Below, in pieces: positions 9,274-17,479 of a stretch of 64,000 nt of DNA; positions within the stretch are counted from its first letter, which is position 1, and each line of letters opens with the position of its first letter. The notes below the pieces were generated by a model. That model ran no database searches. It was not told the DNA's origin and saw only the letters and a list, made by a program, of their open reading frames with translations. Source of the DNA: Streptococcus shenyangsis (GTDB lineage Bacteria; Bacillota; Bacilli; Lactobacillales; Streptococcaceae); assembly GCF_006385785.1 (NCBI RefSeq), contig NZ_VFSH01000004.1:109970-173969 (forward strand), read 5' to 3'. Both the position numbers and the translations under genes were made by a program.

Positions 9274-10152
9274 TTATTTTGGAATTTTTTTGCTGACTTT
9301 TTTATAAGTTTCTCTGCGATTTTCAATTTCACTGAGGAATTGCAGGTAGTTGTCAAAACGGAAGCTGGCAATAGTCCCTTCTTCCACTGCTGGCTTCACT
9401 GAACAGGACGGCTCATGGGTATGGGTACAAGTACGGAATTTGCAGTTTCGGCTGACACTAGCAATCTCTGGAAAGGCCTGATTAAGGTCTTCAGCCGTTG
9501 TCACTTCATAATCCAGCGATGAAAAGCCTGGTGTATCTGCGATTTTACCCCCATTGAGATTATAAAAACTAACAGCTCGAGTGGTATGGCGCCCGCGACC
9601 TAAACTATCAGAAATTTCTCCTGTTTCAAGATTGAGGTCTGGTGCGATTTTATTGAGAAGAGTTGACTTCCCAACACCTGTCTGCCCCATAAAGACTGTA
9701 ACCTTGCCTGTTAACAAGAGCAGTAGTTCCTCTTTACTGGTCACAAAGTCATAGCCGATATCACCATAGGTCTGTTGGTAAAAATCCAGTTCCCCTCTAT
9801 CTTCCAGTAGGTCCATTTTAGAAATATAAATGATAGGATGAATACCCTTGTGCTCTAAAAGAACCAAAAACCGATCCAACAAATTGCTGTTAAAATCAGG
9901 TTCCTTGACAGACATGATCACCACAGCTTGGTCAATATTGACAATAGGCGGACGGACCAGACTGTTTTTCCGTTCGTGAATCTTGAGAATATAGCCTTCT
10001 GAATTTTCTTCGGCAGAAAAGTCGACCCAGTCCCCAACGTAAGGGGTATGACCTTTTTTACGGAAATTTCCACGCGCTCGTGTTTGATAGACTTTGCCCT
10101 CACTCTCTACATAGTAGAACCCAGCCAAGGCTTTAATGATTTGTCCCTGCAT
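9274..10152 (-). CDS. rsgA: Ribosome small subunit-dependent GTPase RsgA
   Basis: Circularly permuted GTPase of 292 residues that checks late 30S subunit maturation. An N-terminal OB-fold is followed by the G4 motif (YISKMDLL), then G1 ([14 protein letters not shown]) and G3 (DTPGFSSLD), which is the permuted order. A C-terminal zinc knuckle ([14 protein letters not shown]) closes the protein. The start at 10152 ([11 protein letters not shown]) has AAGGA upstream and lies one base after the rsmA stop. Confidence 0.94.
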   Translation of the reverse strand: MQGQIIKALAGFYYVESEGKVYQTRARGNFRKKGHTPYVGDWVDFSAEENSEGYILKIHERKNSLVRPPIVNIDQAVVIMSVKEPDFNSNLLDRFLVLLEHKGIHPIIYISKMDLLEDRGELDFYQQTYGDIGYDFVTSKEELLLLLTGKVTVFMGQTGVGKSTLLNKIAPDLNLETGEISDSLGRGRHTTRAVSFYNLNGGKIADTPGFSSLDYEVTTAEDLNQAFPEIASVSRNCKFRTCTHTHEPSCSVKPAVEEGTIASFRFDNYLQFLSEIENRRETYKKVSKKIPK

Positions 10153-10153
10153 C

Positions 10154-11026
10154 TTAGAGTCCTTGCCCTTTAAGTGCATCTGCTAGGCTGGCAAATTCTG
10201 CCAAGCTGAGAGCTTCCCCACGCACACTTGGTGACAAACCTGCTTGGTCCAAGGCCTTGGTCAGCTTGTCCTTGACTTCTTCGGTCTTACCAAAGTAACC
10301 TGTCAGGTTATTCCATAAGGTCTTGCGACGATGAGTGAAACTTGCCTTGGAAACCTTAAAGAATAAGTTCTCGTCTTCTACTGCTACGGCTGGTTCTGGA
10401 CGGCGCACCATTTTCAAGATGGCTGAGTCCACATTTGGTGCTGGCACAAAGACCGTACGAGGCACGATAAAGGCAACCTTGGCAGTCATGTAATACTGCA
10501 CCGCAATCGACAAGCTACCGTAAGCCTTGGTATTCGGCTGAGCTGAAATGCGGTCCGCCACTTCTTTTTGCATCATGACGACAAACTCACTAAAAGGAAT
10601 GCCGCTCTCGATCAAGTGCATGAGAATAGGCGTCGTGATGTAATAAGGCAAATTAGCCACTACCTTGATGGGCAGGTCAGGATTTTTGAAATTCTGGATA
10701 TGTTGCGCCAAATCAACCTTGAGAATATCTTCGTTAACTACGGTCACATTATCAAAATCACGCAAGGTATCTGCCAAAATTGGCACCAAACGGTGGTCGA
10801 TCTCAAAAGCCATGACCTCTGCTGCACGCTCAGCCAGAAACTCCGTTAAGGCACCAATACCTGGCCCAATTTCAATAACATTGACCTGGTCATCAATCTC
10901 AGCCGTATCGACAATTTTTTGAAGGATATTAGTATCAGTCAGAAAATTTTGTCCGAAAGACTTTTTAAAGGTAAAACCGTGACGCTCCAGCACTGCCTTG
11001 GTCACGCTATAATCTGCAATTCTCAT
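10154..11026 (-). CDS. rsmA: 16S rRNA dimethyladenosine transferase RsmA (KsgA)
   Basis: SAM-dependent enzyme of 290 residues that dimethylates two adjacent adenosines near the 3' end of 16S rRNA; loss gives kasugamycin resistance. Signatures include [12 protein letters not shown] at the N-terminus, the SAM site [13 protein letters not shown] and the catalytic motif NLPYYITTP. The start at 11026 has GAGAATAG upstream. It heads the rsmA-rsgA-rpe-rmuC-yhaM gene run, a grouping that couples ribosome maturation factors with central metabolism genes. Confidence 0.95.
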   Translation of the reverse strand: MRIADYSVTKAVLERHGFTFKKSFGQNFLTDTNILQKIVDTAEIDDQVNVIEIGPGIGALTEFLAERAAEVMAFEIDHRLVPILADTLRDFDNVTVVNEDILKVDLAQHIQNFKNPDLPIKVVANLPYYITTPILMHLIESGIPFSEFVVMMQKEVADRISAQPNTKAYGSLSIAVQYYMTAKVAFIVPRTVFVPAPNVDSAILKMVRRPEPAVAVEDENLFFKVSKASFTHRRKTLWNNLTGYFGKTEEVKDKLTKALDQAGLSPSVRGEALSLAEFASLADALKGQGL

Positions 11027-11103
11027 CTATTCTCTTTTCTATTATCTGTTACTACTATTGTAACACATTCCCCTTGTATTTTGGGGGTGAAAATCATACC
11101 AAA

Positions 11104-11138
11104 AAACTATCTTTCCTCATGAAGAAAGATAGTCTTGG
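11104..11138 (-). terminator. Terminator of the bacteriocin export operon
   Basis: On the minus strand ACTATCTTTC pairs with GAAAGATAGT across a short loop and is followed by TTTTTT. It lies just after the stop of the 102-residue gene at 11147. Confidence 0.8.
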
Positions 11139-11146
11139 AAATGGAC

Positions 11147-11455
11147 TTATCGGTTCTCTCGAAACATACGTTCAAAAAAATCAGCTTCTTGATAACTTCG
11201 ATTTTCAGGTAGGGTCAAATCTACATCCTCCTCCACATCGTCCACTGTCAGTTCAACCGTTTGAGGTAAATTTTTCAAACGATAATGCTTTTGCCTTTGC
11301 CCTTCAATGCTAGCAAAATCAAGCAAATAGCCATTTACTCGGATTTGAACCAAAAGGAGATGATTGGTCATATTTTCCATGATGAGAATATCTTCTAAAC
11401 CACCTCTGGCACTAGGATAATCAGATACCCTGCGAATACGAATTTTTTCACACAT
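11147..11455 (-). CDS. Small conserved protein at the end of the lactococcin 972-type operon
   Basis: Predicted 102 residues, soluble, acidic towards the C-terminus, with no membrane segment and no motif I recognise. The start at 11455 (MCEKIRIRR) has GGGAG at good spacing and lies within the last codons of the ABC ATPase gene, so translation is coupled. Position suggests a role in export, immunity or processing, but that is inference from the neighbours only. An intrinsic terminator follows immediately. Confidence 0.75.
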   Translation of the reverse strand: MCEKIRIRRVSDYPSARGGLEDILIMENMTNHLLLVQIRVNGYLLDFASIEGQRQKHYRLKNLPQTVELTVDDVEEDVDLTLPENRSYQEADFFERMFRENR

Positions 11456-12089
11456 GAGCAAGCTCCCTCATATCAATGATTTCATCGGCCTTATTCCAGA
11501 CTAGGGGATTATGGGTCGCAATGATGATCATTCGATTTTCATCTTTCAAGCCCACCAATAGATTCATAACCTCCTCTGAATTTTCAGGATCTAGAGCTGC
11601 TGTTGGTTCATCCGCTAAAATCAAGGGTGGATTTTTCAAAATAGTCTTCGCAAGGGCAACTCGTTGGGCCTCTCCCCCAGATAAAGTATAAATTTTTTGT
11701 TCTAGATCCAAATACCCTAGATTAACCTTTTCTAAAGCCTCCACTTGCCTTTCCAAACGTTCTACTTTTGAGATTTTCTGACCAACAAAGCCCAAATCCA
11801 AATTCTCTTTGATTGACTGGTTTTCTAAAAGGCCAAAATTTTGAAAGAGATAGCCCATCTGGTCTCGAAAATACTCACGAGTGGGAATGTTTTTTAAATC
11901 TTTCCCCTGATAGAGAACCCTTCCACCATCTATCTTTTCTAGCTTTCCTAAGATGTTCAGCAAAGTCGTCTTTCCGCTTCCACTCTTTCCGATTAAGGCA
12001 TAAACCTTGCCCTTCTCCAGCTTGAGATTTAAACCAGAGAAAATCGCACGGTCATTAAACTTCTTTTCCAATCCTTGAATATCAATCAT
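11448..12089 (-). CDS. ABC transporter ATP-binding protein of the bacteriocin locus
   Basis: ATPase subunit of 213 residues with Walker A (GKSGSGKTT), the signature LSGGEAQRVALAK, Walker B (LILADEPTAALD) and the H-loop (IATHNP). It is the size of a single-domain MacB or LolD-like ATPase. It begins one base after the stop of the 676-residue membrane protein, its presumed partner. Homologous gene pairs accompany lactococcin 972-type bacteriocins and are thought to give export or self-immunity. Confidence 0.9.
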   Translation of the reverse strand: MIDIQGLEKKFNDRAIFSGLNLKLEKGKVYALIGKSGSGKTTLLNILGKLEKIDGGRVLYQGKDLKNIPTREYFRDQMGYLFQNFGLLENQSIKENLDLGFVGQKISKVERLERQVEALEKVNLGYLDLEQKIYTLSGGEAQRVALAKTILKNPPLILADEPTAALDPENSEEVMNLLVGLKDENRMIIIATHNPLVWNKADEIIDMRELAHV

Positions 12090-12090
12090 C

Positions 12091-14121
12091 TTATTTTCCT
12101 TTCAATACTGCCATGCTACCAGCTTCTTCCTTTTTATCCTGCCTTACTAAAATCAAGAGGGCGTTAAGAGTAAATAAAGCTACAACTAGAGCGCTAATCA
12201 AGCTATCTCCTGTCAAAACACTAGATAGGATTAGCCCAAGCAAGAGAACTCCTCCTTGCGCCAGTAAGTACTTGCCATGAAGCTCATAGATTGTCATACC
12301 AGAAAGACGTCTAATCATGATCTCCCGTCTGAACTGCTCAAAATAGAGAAGATTCATGGAATCAAATAACAAAATAGCCGTAGACAGAGTCAAAACAGTC
12401 CCAATAAGGAGAGAGTAAAACTCCATCCGTTTGTCATTTAGTACCTTGGCAAAAAATAGCTGGCTTTTTACCAAGTAAGAGACCTTGTGATATAGTCCTT
12501 GATCTTTTAGAGCTGTGATGCTATCTCCATATCGATCTAGTTTCAAGGCACTATTAGCCGTAGTTCCCCACAACATCCCTGCAACAGGTCTTGTTCCAGT
12601 CGCTTGTGGCGTGAGAACTACAATAATCGGGTCTTTTAGGTACTGGCGTGTCGTCTTGTACCCATCGTTATAGAGGAAGCGTTCCTGTCCTGTTTCTGTA
12701 AAAGCTAGCGTTACCTGTGGGAGGTAGTGTTTCTGACTCGTCACTTCTACACTTTCAGATGAAAAGTTTTGCAGGTAATCTGTAAATAATCCTTGATAGT
12801 AGGCAGATTGCTCTCGCAAGCTTTCAGGCAAGATCAGCCCAAACTCTCCCTCAGACAAGTTTTGCATCTTGTCCATAAACTCTGAAGAAACGGTAATCTT
12901 TTCTTCTATCAGATAGCGCGGTGAGACATAGATAACATTCCCTGACGGTGTATAGTCACTGAGTCGATTGCCATTTAGATCCACTTCTGCGCCATCTGAG
13001 AAATTGTCAACATTGCTCATGATATAAAAAGAGTCTGTATTGGCTAACCGTTCTTCAGTAAATGTCTGCCACTCACGATTGTCCTTACGCATTCCTTCTT
13101 CATCGGCAAATGCACTAGACCAACCAAAGGATAGACGGTAACGATCTGAGGACTGGCTCCATTTATCACTAGCTCTCTCCATTTCCTGCATTTCACGGTA
13201 GTGGGGTAGGAGAGCAGTCGCACTCGAGCCGACAACCAATACAGCTAAAAGTTGCCCCACCATCATCAATGTCATCATACGTTTGAGAGGGAGTTTCCCT
13301 TTCAATAGATCCACCAGGCTATTTTCCTGTAAACCAAGTAGATACACGACACTTAATAAGGTAGATATCCCTACCAAGGCCAATCCATAAAGCAAAAGAC
13401 CAATGATGACCAGTTGCACTGTTGCCATAAACAAGGCACCTTGATACCAGAGAATCCCCAATCCCAAAAGACTGGATACCAGCATCGAGAAGATAAGCTG
13501 TCTCATATCTTCTAACACTGGTCTGAGAGCCACCCCAAACAAGCTCTCACCAGCTATTAAGCGAATCCCTGCTTGACGAAGGGATTTTATCCGATAAATC
13601 AGAATCAAACTCATAAAGGTCAGCAGAAAAATAGCTAAACTCAGTAGCACCATAGGGGTGGCCGCCAATAGTAAGACTATCGAAAATGGATCTTCTCCAC
13701 TCGAAACAAAGCCTTGATAGCCAAGTTCTTTCAAGGTGGTCTGTAAGCTCACTCCATCCAAACTTCCTGACACAATCAAGTAAGACCCTAATAAATCACT
13801 CGTTTCTGCACTCTCCTTGGAGGAAATGGTCAGACCTTCTGGAAGCTCTCCCTGACCGTAAGTGGCATAGGTAAAGCGTGTTTCTCCAGCTTCATTTGGC
13901 TCAACAATCCGACGGGCGATGAGACTATTATGCTCTACTGCCAAGTGACTCAAAGCCTCTGTCACCTCTTCGCGACTAGCTACTGGTTGATTTATTACCA
14001 TTCCTGTCACATCAACAGAGAGATAGTTACCAAATAAAATCTCTTCTCGATGGTCAACGGAAGTTATCAGCATATAAAGCGATACCAATACCATTGAAAT
14101 CAAAATAAATAAACGTTTCAT
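12091..14121 (-). CDS. Bacteriocin-associated integral membrane protein (DUF1430-like)
   Basis: Large membrane protein of 676 residues. One N-terminal segment (residues about 2-20) is followed by an extracellular domain of some 120 residues. Then come a cluster of helices (about 150-310), a second large extracellular domain and three or four C-terminal helices. This resembles FtsX/MacB-like permeases and the family annotated as lactococcin 972 immunity or associated membrane protein. The start at 14121 is the second of two adjacent ATGs and gives better spacing from GGAGG. It lies between the bacteriocin gene and the ATPase gene. Confidence 0.85.
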   Translation of the reverse strand: MKRLFILISMVLVSLYMLITSVDHREEILFGNYLSVDVTGMVINQPVASREEVTEALSHLAVEHNSLIARRIVEPNEAGETRFTYATYGQGELPEGLTISSKESAETSDLLGSYLIVSGSLDGVSLQTTLKELGYQGFVSSGEDPFSIVLLLAATPMVLLSLAIFLLTFMSLILIYRIKSLRQAGIRLIAGESLFGVALRPVLEDMRQLIFSMLVSSLLGLGILWYQGALFMATVQLVIIGLLLYGLALVGISTLLSVVYLLGLQENSLVDLLKGKLPLKRMMTLMMVGQLLAVLVVGSSATALLPHYREMQEMERASDKWSQSSDRYRLSFGWSSAFADEEGMRKDNREWQTFTEERLANTDSFYIMSNVDNFSDGAEVDLNGNRLSDYTPSGNVIYVSPRYLIEEKITVSSEFMDKMQNLSEGEFGLILPESLREQSAYYQGLFTDYLQNFSSESVEVTSQKHYLPQVTLAFTETGQERFLYNDGYKTTRQYLKDPIIVVLTPQATGTRPVAGMLWGTTANSALKLDRYGDSITALKDQGLYHKVSYLVKSQLFFAKVLNDKRMEFYSLLIGTVLTLSTAILLFDSMNLLYFEQFRREIMIRRLSGMTIYELHGKYLLAQGGVLLLGLILSSVLTGDSLISALVVALFTLNALLILVRQDKKEEAGSMAVLKGK

Positions 14122-14137
14122 CATTTCCTCCAAAAAG

Positions 14138-14172
14138 TTACTTGGTTACTTAGTGAGAAGGTGATCAAGTAA
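14138..14172 (-). terminator. Possible attenuator between bacteriocin and membrane protein genes
   Basis: On the minus strand TTACTTG pairs with CAAGTAA and is followed by CTTTTTGG, which merges with the ribosome binding site of the downstream gene. This is a weak hairpin that could lower expression of the export genes relative to the bacteriocin. Confidence 0.3.
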
Positions 14173-14197
14173 AGCTAAACAATAGGGCTATACCATT

Positions 14198-14494
14198 CTA
14201 AACATTATAGTAGAATGCAACTTTCTCTCCCCAAGAAGTACGAATCCATGCACGAGAAGTCCCTCCAGCACCAGCATATCCCTTATCAGATGAACCAGTT
14301 TTTCTACTAACAACTGTTGAGCTATGATATTCTGAAGAGTGATAGTAGTTTGAGTAAGCACCTCCGTCACCTGAACCATACGTCCAGACACCACCATCTG
14401 GATACTTAACCGCGGCCGATACTACTGCTACACTTCCACCTAATGTTGCTGCAATGCTCGCTACAAGGGCTAATTTTTTAACTGTTTGTTTCAT
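14198..14494 (-). CDS. Lactococcin 972-family bacteriocin precursor
   Basis: Precursor of 98 residues with a signal peptide (MKQTVKKLALVASIAATLGG, cleavage after about VVSA) and a mature part of about 68 residues. The mature part contains YPDGGVWTYGSG, YSNYYHS, HSSTV and a C-terminal aromatic end (VAFYYNV), hallmarks of the lactococcin 972 family. The family founder binds lipid II and blocks septum formation in sensitive lactococci. The mature part has no cysteine, so it is not a lantibiotic. The start at 14494 has AAAGGAG upstream. The PlcR/Rgg-like regulator gene lies upstream on the same strand. Confidence 0.9.
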   Translation of the reverse strand: MKQTVKKLALVASIAATLGGSVAVVSAAVKYPDGGVWTYGSGDGGAYSNYYHSSEYHSSTVVSRKTGSSDKGYAGAGGTSRAWIRTSWGEKVAFYYNV

Positions 14495-14527
14495 ATTGAT
14501 ACTCCTTTATTTTTTATTTTATCATAA

Positions 14528-14543
14528 ATATTTATTATATATT
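14528..14543. repeat. 16-bp direct repeat, copy 1 (upstream of the bacteriocin)
   Basis: ATATTTATTATATATT on the plus strand, identical to 14648-14663. On the minus strand it contains TATAAT and lies about 35 bases before the bacteriocin start, so it may be the -10 region of the bacteriocin promoter. No good -35 is seen at 16-18 bases, which would fit a promoter needing an activator. Confidence 0.55.
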
Positions 14544-14589
14544 GTCCATTTTCTATTCAAGTAAAACTAAGTCATGGATCATAGACCTT

Positions 14590-14625
14590 TTCAAAGCAAC
14601 ACCTCATGGCATCCTCTCCTTATTT
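14590..14625 (-). CDS. Possible 11-codon micro-ORF upstream of the bacteriocin
   Basis: On the minus strand AAGGAGAGGATGCC precedes ATG at about 14625, giving the reading MRCCFEKVYDP and then TGA. The spacing from AGGAG to ATG is good, but the peptide is not clearly hydrophobic and the ORF is too short to judge by composition. Confidence 0.25.
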
Positions 14626-14647
14626 TTCTAATTTAGTCTATCAAATT

Positions 14648-14663
14648 ATATTTATTATATATT
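14648..14663. repeat. 16-bp direct repeat, copy 2
   Basis: Same sequence as 14528-14543, 120 bases away, again with TATAAT on the minus strand. The pair marks two candidate promoter -10 regions between the 15-codon micro-ORF and the bacteriocin gene. Confidence 0.55.
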
Positions 14664-14702
14664 ATGAATAAATTTTTGAGACTAAGTAGACATAACTAAA
14701 TT

Positions 14703-14750
14703 TTATTTAAACCACCAAGTAACTAAATAAAATAAACTAAAAAAGTTCAT
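14703..14750 (-). CDS. Candidate 15-residue signalling peptide micro-ORF
   Basis: ATG at 14750 gives MNFFSLFYLVTWWFK followed by TAA. The ribosome binding site AAAGGAG lies eight bases upstream. The micro-ORF has its own sigma-A-type promoter (TTGAGT, 16 bases, TATAAT) and a perfect 18-bp palindrome touching the -35. The peptide is short, strongly hydrophobic and aromatic, with a WW pair. Rgg-family systems use such short peptides: ComS of some streptococci carries WW, and RopB uses a leaderless 8-mer. It sits between a PlcR/Rgg-like regulator gene and a bacteriocin gene. Translation and function are inferred; the ORF alone is too short to be proof. Confidence 0.5.
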   Translation of the reverse strand: MNFFSLFYLVTWWFK

Positions 14751-14778
14751 ACTGTAATCTCCTTTCACGTTTTAATTA

Positions 14779-14806
14779 ATTATAAATTATTCTTAAATAA
14801 ACTCAA
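14779..14806 (-). promoter_or_regulatory. Promoter of the 15-codon micro-ORF
   Basis: On the minus strand TTGAGT (14801-14806), a 16-base spacer and TATAAT (14779-14784). The -35 is touched by the palindrome at 14806-14823. Confidence 0.6.
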
Positions 14807-14823
14807 AGGACATCAATGTCCTT
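14806..14823. promoter_or_regulatory. Perfect 18-bp palindrome, candidate operator of the PlcR/Rgg-like regulator
   Basis: AAGGACATCAATGTCCTT, two 8-base arms around CA, directly upstream of the -35 of the micro-ORF promoter. The half-site AAGGACAT recurs at 14911-14918 near the regulator stop. It is not followed by a T-run on the minus strand, so a terminator is unlikely, and the upstream regulator gene already has its own terminator at 14865-14898. A dimeric helix-turn-helix regulator is the natural ligand. Confidence 0.6.
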
Positions 14824-14864
14824 AAAATATAAGCATTTCATGTCATTTTTAGCTTATATATAAA

Positions 14865-14898
14865 AAAACAGCCCTAAAGACGAACTTTAGAACTGTTT
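14865..14898 (-). terminator. Terminator of the PlcR/Rgg-like regulator gene
   Basis: On the minus strand CAGTTCTAAAG pairs with CTTTAGGGCTG around TTCGT and is followed by TTTTTTT. It separates the regulator transcript from the micro-ORF and bacteriocin region. Confidence 0.8.
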
Positions 14899-14940
14899 CA
14901 AGATCAGAACAAGGACATTTTTGTCACTGCTTCACTATGT

Positions 14941-15852
14941 TTATAAATATTTTTTTAAATCTTCTTGCCATTGTTTCTCCAACATAGTAACTAAATAAGA
15001 ATTTTCTATTATATCAGCAAATAGCTTCGATTTCTGATAGAACTGTTCGGCAGAGACATAATCATTTTTTATTATTAGGGATAATTTCCACTCCAACATT
15101 AATATAATTGGTTTCTTCTGAAAATCTTGTGTTTTTTCCATTATGTGATTAAGGCTAAAGATATAGGTTTCTAGTGAATCATAAGTCGATAAATTATCCA
15201 AACAGGCAAGACCCGAAAACAAAGTATTACTTAAAGCAAACAGATATTCTGGTGAAATTAATTCCACATGATTTGCCAAACGAACTAAAAACGAATGAAT
15301 TCTTTCAATTTCTGAAATCTGACTTTGACCTTGTTTTATCTTTGTAAGCACTATAGCAAAATATAAGTTGATAACTTCTAATTCATTTATCAAAAACAAT
15401 TCCTTATCATAAATTGTTTTAAAATAATCGTCCAGTACGGTTTCCCCGTATTCTGATCGTCCGCTTCGAATAACATCTATCGTTGCTCTAGTAGCTTCGA
15501 ACCATACTTTTTCCTCACTAGGAAGTTGCTCATAAAACAAGTTCTCTATCTCTTCCAAACACGCTTCTTTCTTATCGTATTCCTCTTCTTTACCATAGAT
15601 TGGTTCACGTAAAATCTGGTATTTCAATTCTAAATAAGCAGAAGGAAGAGCTGAAAAATCCGGCATAAGGCTATAAGCTGGAACTCCTAACCGACGAGCA
15701 ATATAGTCTAACTTCGGCAAACTCGGTTGCGAAGCTCCACTTTCAATTCGCGACAGTTGACGAACTGTCAGTTCTTGCTCATCTCCACAAAAATCTGGAC
15801 GACTAATTCCTTTTTCTATCCGAATCTCTTTAATTTTTTGACCAATTAACAT
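14941..15852 (-). CDS. PlcR/Rgg-like peptide-responsive transcriptional regulator
   Basis: Protein of 303 residues with an N-terminal XRE helix-turn-helix (about residues 5-60; ELTVRQLSRIESGASQPSLP covers helices 2-3). The C-terminal part is helical and fits the TPR-like repeats of PlcR, TprA and Rgg proteins, which bind short imported peptides. The start at 15852 is the first ATG of the frame, with AGAGG nearby. It is encoded upstream of the lactococcin 972-type locus and of the 15-codon micro-ORF, so control of the bacteriocin by a peptide signal is likely by context. Which peptide it binds is unknown. Confidence 0.85.
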   Translation of the reverse strand: MLIGQKIKEIRIEKGISRPDFCGDEQELTVRQLSRIESGASQPSLPKLDYIARRLGVPAYSLMPDFSALPSAYLELKYQILREPIYGKEEEYDKKEACLEEIENLFYEQLPSEEKVWFEATRATIDVIRSGRSEYGETVLDDYFKTIYDKELFLINELEVINLYFAIVLTKIKQGQSQISEIERIHSFLVRLANHVELISPEYLFALSNTLFSGLACLDNLSTYDSLETYIFSLNHIMEKTQDFQKKPIILMLEWKLSLIIKNDYVSAEQFYQKSKLFADIIENSYLVTMLEKQWQEDLKKYL

Positions 15853-15923
15853 CAGACGTCTCCTCTTCTACCTGCTTCGAAAAATACTGTGAAACTTAAA
15901 AAATTGTAACGTTCACATCTTTC

Positions 15924-16484
15924 CTACTCATAACTTTTCATAGCTTCTTCCACTTCTGCTAAAGTAACCCCAAACAACTCTAAGCGTTTGAGGAGTTGCT
16001 TGCCGTTAGAATAGCCGATTCGGAGAGCCTCTCCTAGATATTCTCTTCGCTTACGGCTGTCTGCTCCCGCTAGAAAGCCAAGGTGAATCAAGTCGCTACG
16101 ACTGATGTCAAACTGACTCTCATGTTCAAATTGTTCTGTAACCTGAGCTAGAGCCGTTTTCAGGTCTTCATAGCTGGCATGCTCAATTCCCAGGGAACGG
16201 CCCTTGGTCTTGGACTTGGGAACAGCTTCATCTCGTTTGAGGAAGGCATGCTGAACTGTTGGAATGGCCGTCATAATCATGCGACGAATCCGCTCCCCAT
16301 TAAAATCTGGGTCTGTAAAGACAATGACCCCATGACGCTGGTGCAGGCGCTGAATTCGCTCTAGATCCTGCTCATTAATGGCAGAACCTCTAGTCTCATA
16401 GGTCTCTACATCGAAATAACGTTTGAGATTGGCCGTATCATCGCGACCTTCGACCACGATGACTTGTGAAATTTTCTCTTTCAT
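15924..16484 (-). CDS. rnmV: Ribonuclease M5
   Basis: Toprim-domain nuclease of 186 residues that matures the ends of 5S rRNA. The Toprim glutamate is in VVEGRDDTANL and the acidic pair in FTDPDFNGERIRR. Its ATG overlaps the tatD stop (TAATG), so the genes are translationally coupled. The tatD-rnmV-rsmA order is a common firmicute arrangement. Here the bacteriocin locus (11.1-15.9 kb) sits between rnmV and rsmA, which suggests that the locus was inserted. Confidence 0.93.
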   Translation of the reverse strand: MKEKISQVIVVEGRDDTANLKRYFDVETYETRGSAINEQDLERIQRLHQRHGVIVFTDPDFNGERIRRMIMTAIPTVQHAFLKRDEAVPKSKTKGRSLGIEHASYEDLKTALAQVTEQFEHESQFDISRSDLIHLGFLAGADSRKRREYLGEALRIGYSNGKQLLKRLELFGVTLAEVEEAMKSYE

Positions 16485-17257
16485 TACTTACTGTCCAATC
16501 CAAAAATGCGCTCTGCATTTGCAGTCGTTGCTACTGCTAGCTCTTCTGCCGTCATGCCACGCAAGTCAGCGATAAAGTCCACTACATAGCGAGTATAGGC
16601 TGTTTTGTTTTCGCGACCACGCTTGGGTACAGGTGCTAAGTAAGGCGCATCCGTTTCCACCAAAATCTTGTCCAAAGGAAGTTCTCTAGCAGCCTCTTGG
16701 ATATCGGTTGCCTTCTTGAAAGTCACTACTCCTGAAAAGGAAATTTTCATGCCAAGCTCGACAAACTTCTCTGCCCATTCAAGAGTTCCTGAGAAAGAAT
16801 GCATGATACCACCTCGAGGGCCAACTCCCTCGCTCTTGATAATATCATAGGTATCTTCCAGCGCATCACGGGTATGGACAACAAAAGGTAAATTCAAGTC
16901 CTTAGATAACTGAATCTGACGACGAAAAACCTGCTCCTGCACTTCCTTAGGCGATGTCATCCAATGATAATCTAAGCCAATTTCACCTAGAGCCACAACC
17001 TTGGGATGCTTGAGCTTGTCAAGCAAGTAGGCTTCAATCTCCTCTGTGTAAGTACCAGCTTCTGTAGGATGCCAACCAATAGTCGCGTAAAGTTGCTCAT
17101 ACTCGTCTACCAACTCCAAGGCACGCTCAATCGTCGGTTTATCAAAACCCACAATATTCATCTGCGTAACCCCCATCTCAGCAGCCAAGGCAATTTCTTC
17201 TGCCTCACGACCTGCAAATTCTTCTACATTCAAGTGTGTATGTGTATCAAAAATCAT
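16484..17257 (-). CDS. tatD: TatD-family metal-dependent deoxyribonuclease
   Basis: TIM-barrel hydrolase of 257 residues. The metal ligands HTHLN at the N-terminus, ALGEIGLDYHW, VVHTRDALEDT and VETDAPYLAPVP near residue 205 are all present. Family members show DNase activity and have been linked to DNA repair and to quality control of D-aminoacylated substrates. The start is ATG at 17257. Tightly coupled to rnmV downstream. Confidence 0.93.
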   Translation of the reverse strand: MIFDTHTHLNVEEFAGREAEEIALAAEMGVTQMNIVGFDKPTIERALELVDEYEQLYATIGWHPTEAGTYTEEIEAYLLDKLKHPKVVALGEIGLDYHWMTSPKEVQEQVFRRQIQLSKDLNLPFVVHTRDALEDTYDIIKSEGVGPRGGIMHSFSGTLEWAEKFVELGMKISFSGVVTFKKATDIQEAARELPLDKILVETDAPYLAPVPKRGRENKTAYTRYVVDFIADLRGMTAEELAVATTANAERIFGLDSK

Positions 17258-17479
17258 CTCTTCTAACCTCGTTTTCTATCTTCTATTATAGCAAAAAAAC
17301 TGACCTCTCTCCTCATCTGAAAAAAATATTCTAAAACCCATCATCATCTCTTGATGCTCTTTTTTCAAAGCAATATAATAGCACTTATTGAATTTTTCAA
17401 CAAAGTAAATGACCATGTTTACAAAATTAAAATAGCCCCTCATAGATCGTCCTCCTAAGTCCTTAACCGAAGGCTAGGG

